Below are positions 6,982 to 7,001 of a stretch of 7,001 nt of DNA, piece by piece. Position 1 is the first letter of the stretch. Each line of letters starts with the position of its first letter. The DNA comes from an uncultured Spirochaetia bacterium (GTDB lineage Bacteria; Spirochaetota; CALGPD01). Made by a program: the position numbers and the translations under genes. The stretch lies in the NCBI GenBank assembly GCA_937960625.1, contig CALGPD010000368.1, forward strand, positions 1-7,001, given 5' to 3'. The notes beneath the pieces were generated by a model. The model was given only the letters and a program-made list of their open reading frames with translations, was not told the DNA's origin and did no database searches.

Positions 6982-7001
6982 AGGTTGAAATATATTTAAG
7001 G

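Overview
The window is AT-rich bacterial DNA holding five genes and short intergenic gaps. The features point to a Gram-negative, possibly spirochaete-like bacterium. There are two probable lipoproteins whose lipoboxes end in FNAC and FLSC, looser than the enterobacterial LxxC consensus. There is an RND efflux pump whose periplasmic adaptor lacks the alpha-helical hairpin, as in Borrelia BesA. There is also a bacterial XPB-type helicase, a family known from spirochaetes, actinobacteria and some other phyla. A hopanoid-type cyclase would fit a Leptospira-like rather than a Treponema-like spirochaete. This assignment is inference; the window has no rRNA or other taxonomic marker.

Layout: at the left edge on the + strand is the last 107 codons of a squalene-hopene cyclase. 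It overlaps by 8 nt a small unrecognised lipoprotein gene (319-774). A 108-bp convergent spacer with two inverted repeats (776-803 and 827-854) follows. The rest is on the - strand. Read in the direction of transcription, it holds an XPB-like DNA helicase (6981 to 5317), a 139-bp AT-rich spacer with a weak candidate promoter, an RND periplasmic adaptor lipoprotein (5177 to 4197), and the RND inner-membrane pump (4197 to 883). The last two are joined by a TAATG stop/start overlap.

How the genes work together: adaptor and pump almost certainly form one efflux unit. No outer-membrane TolC-type gene is present in the window, so the exit duct must be encoded elsewhere. The cyclase makes pentacyclic triterpenes that stiffen membranes, and the lipoprotein coupled to it may act at the envelope, but its function is unknown. 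The helicase is a DNA-repair type protein with no evident functional link to the pump beyond shared direction.

I see no mobile element, CRISPR array, RNA gene or clear sign of horizontal transfer, and no convincing new multi-gene system. The points most worth a second look are the hairpin-less adaptor with very basic ends and the unknown lipoprotein locked to the hopene cyclase gene.
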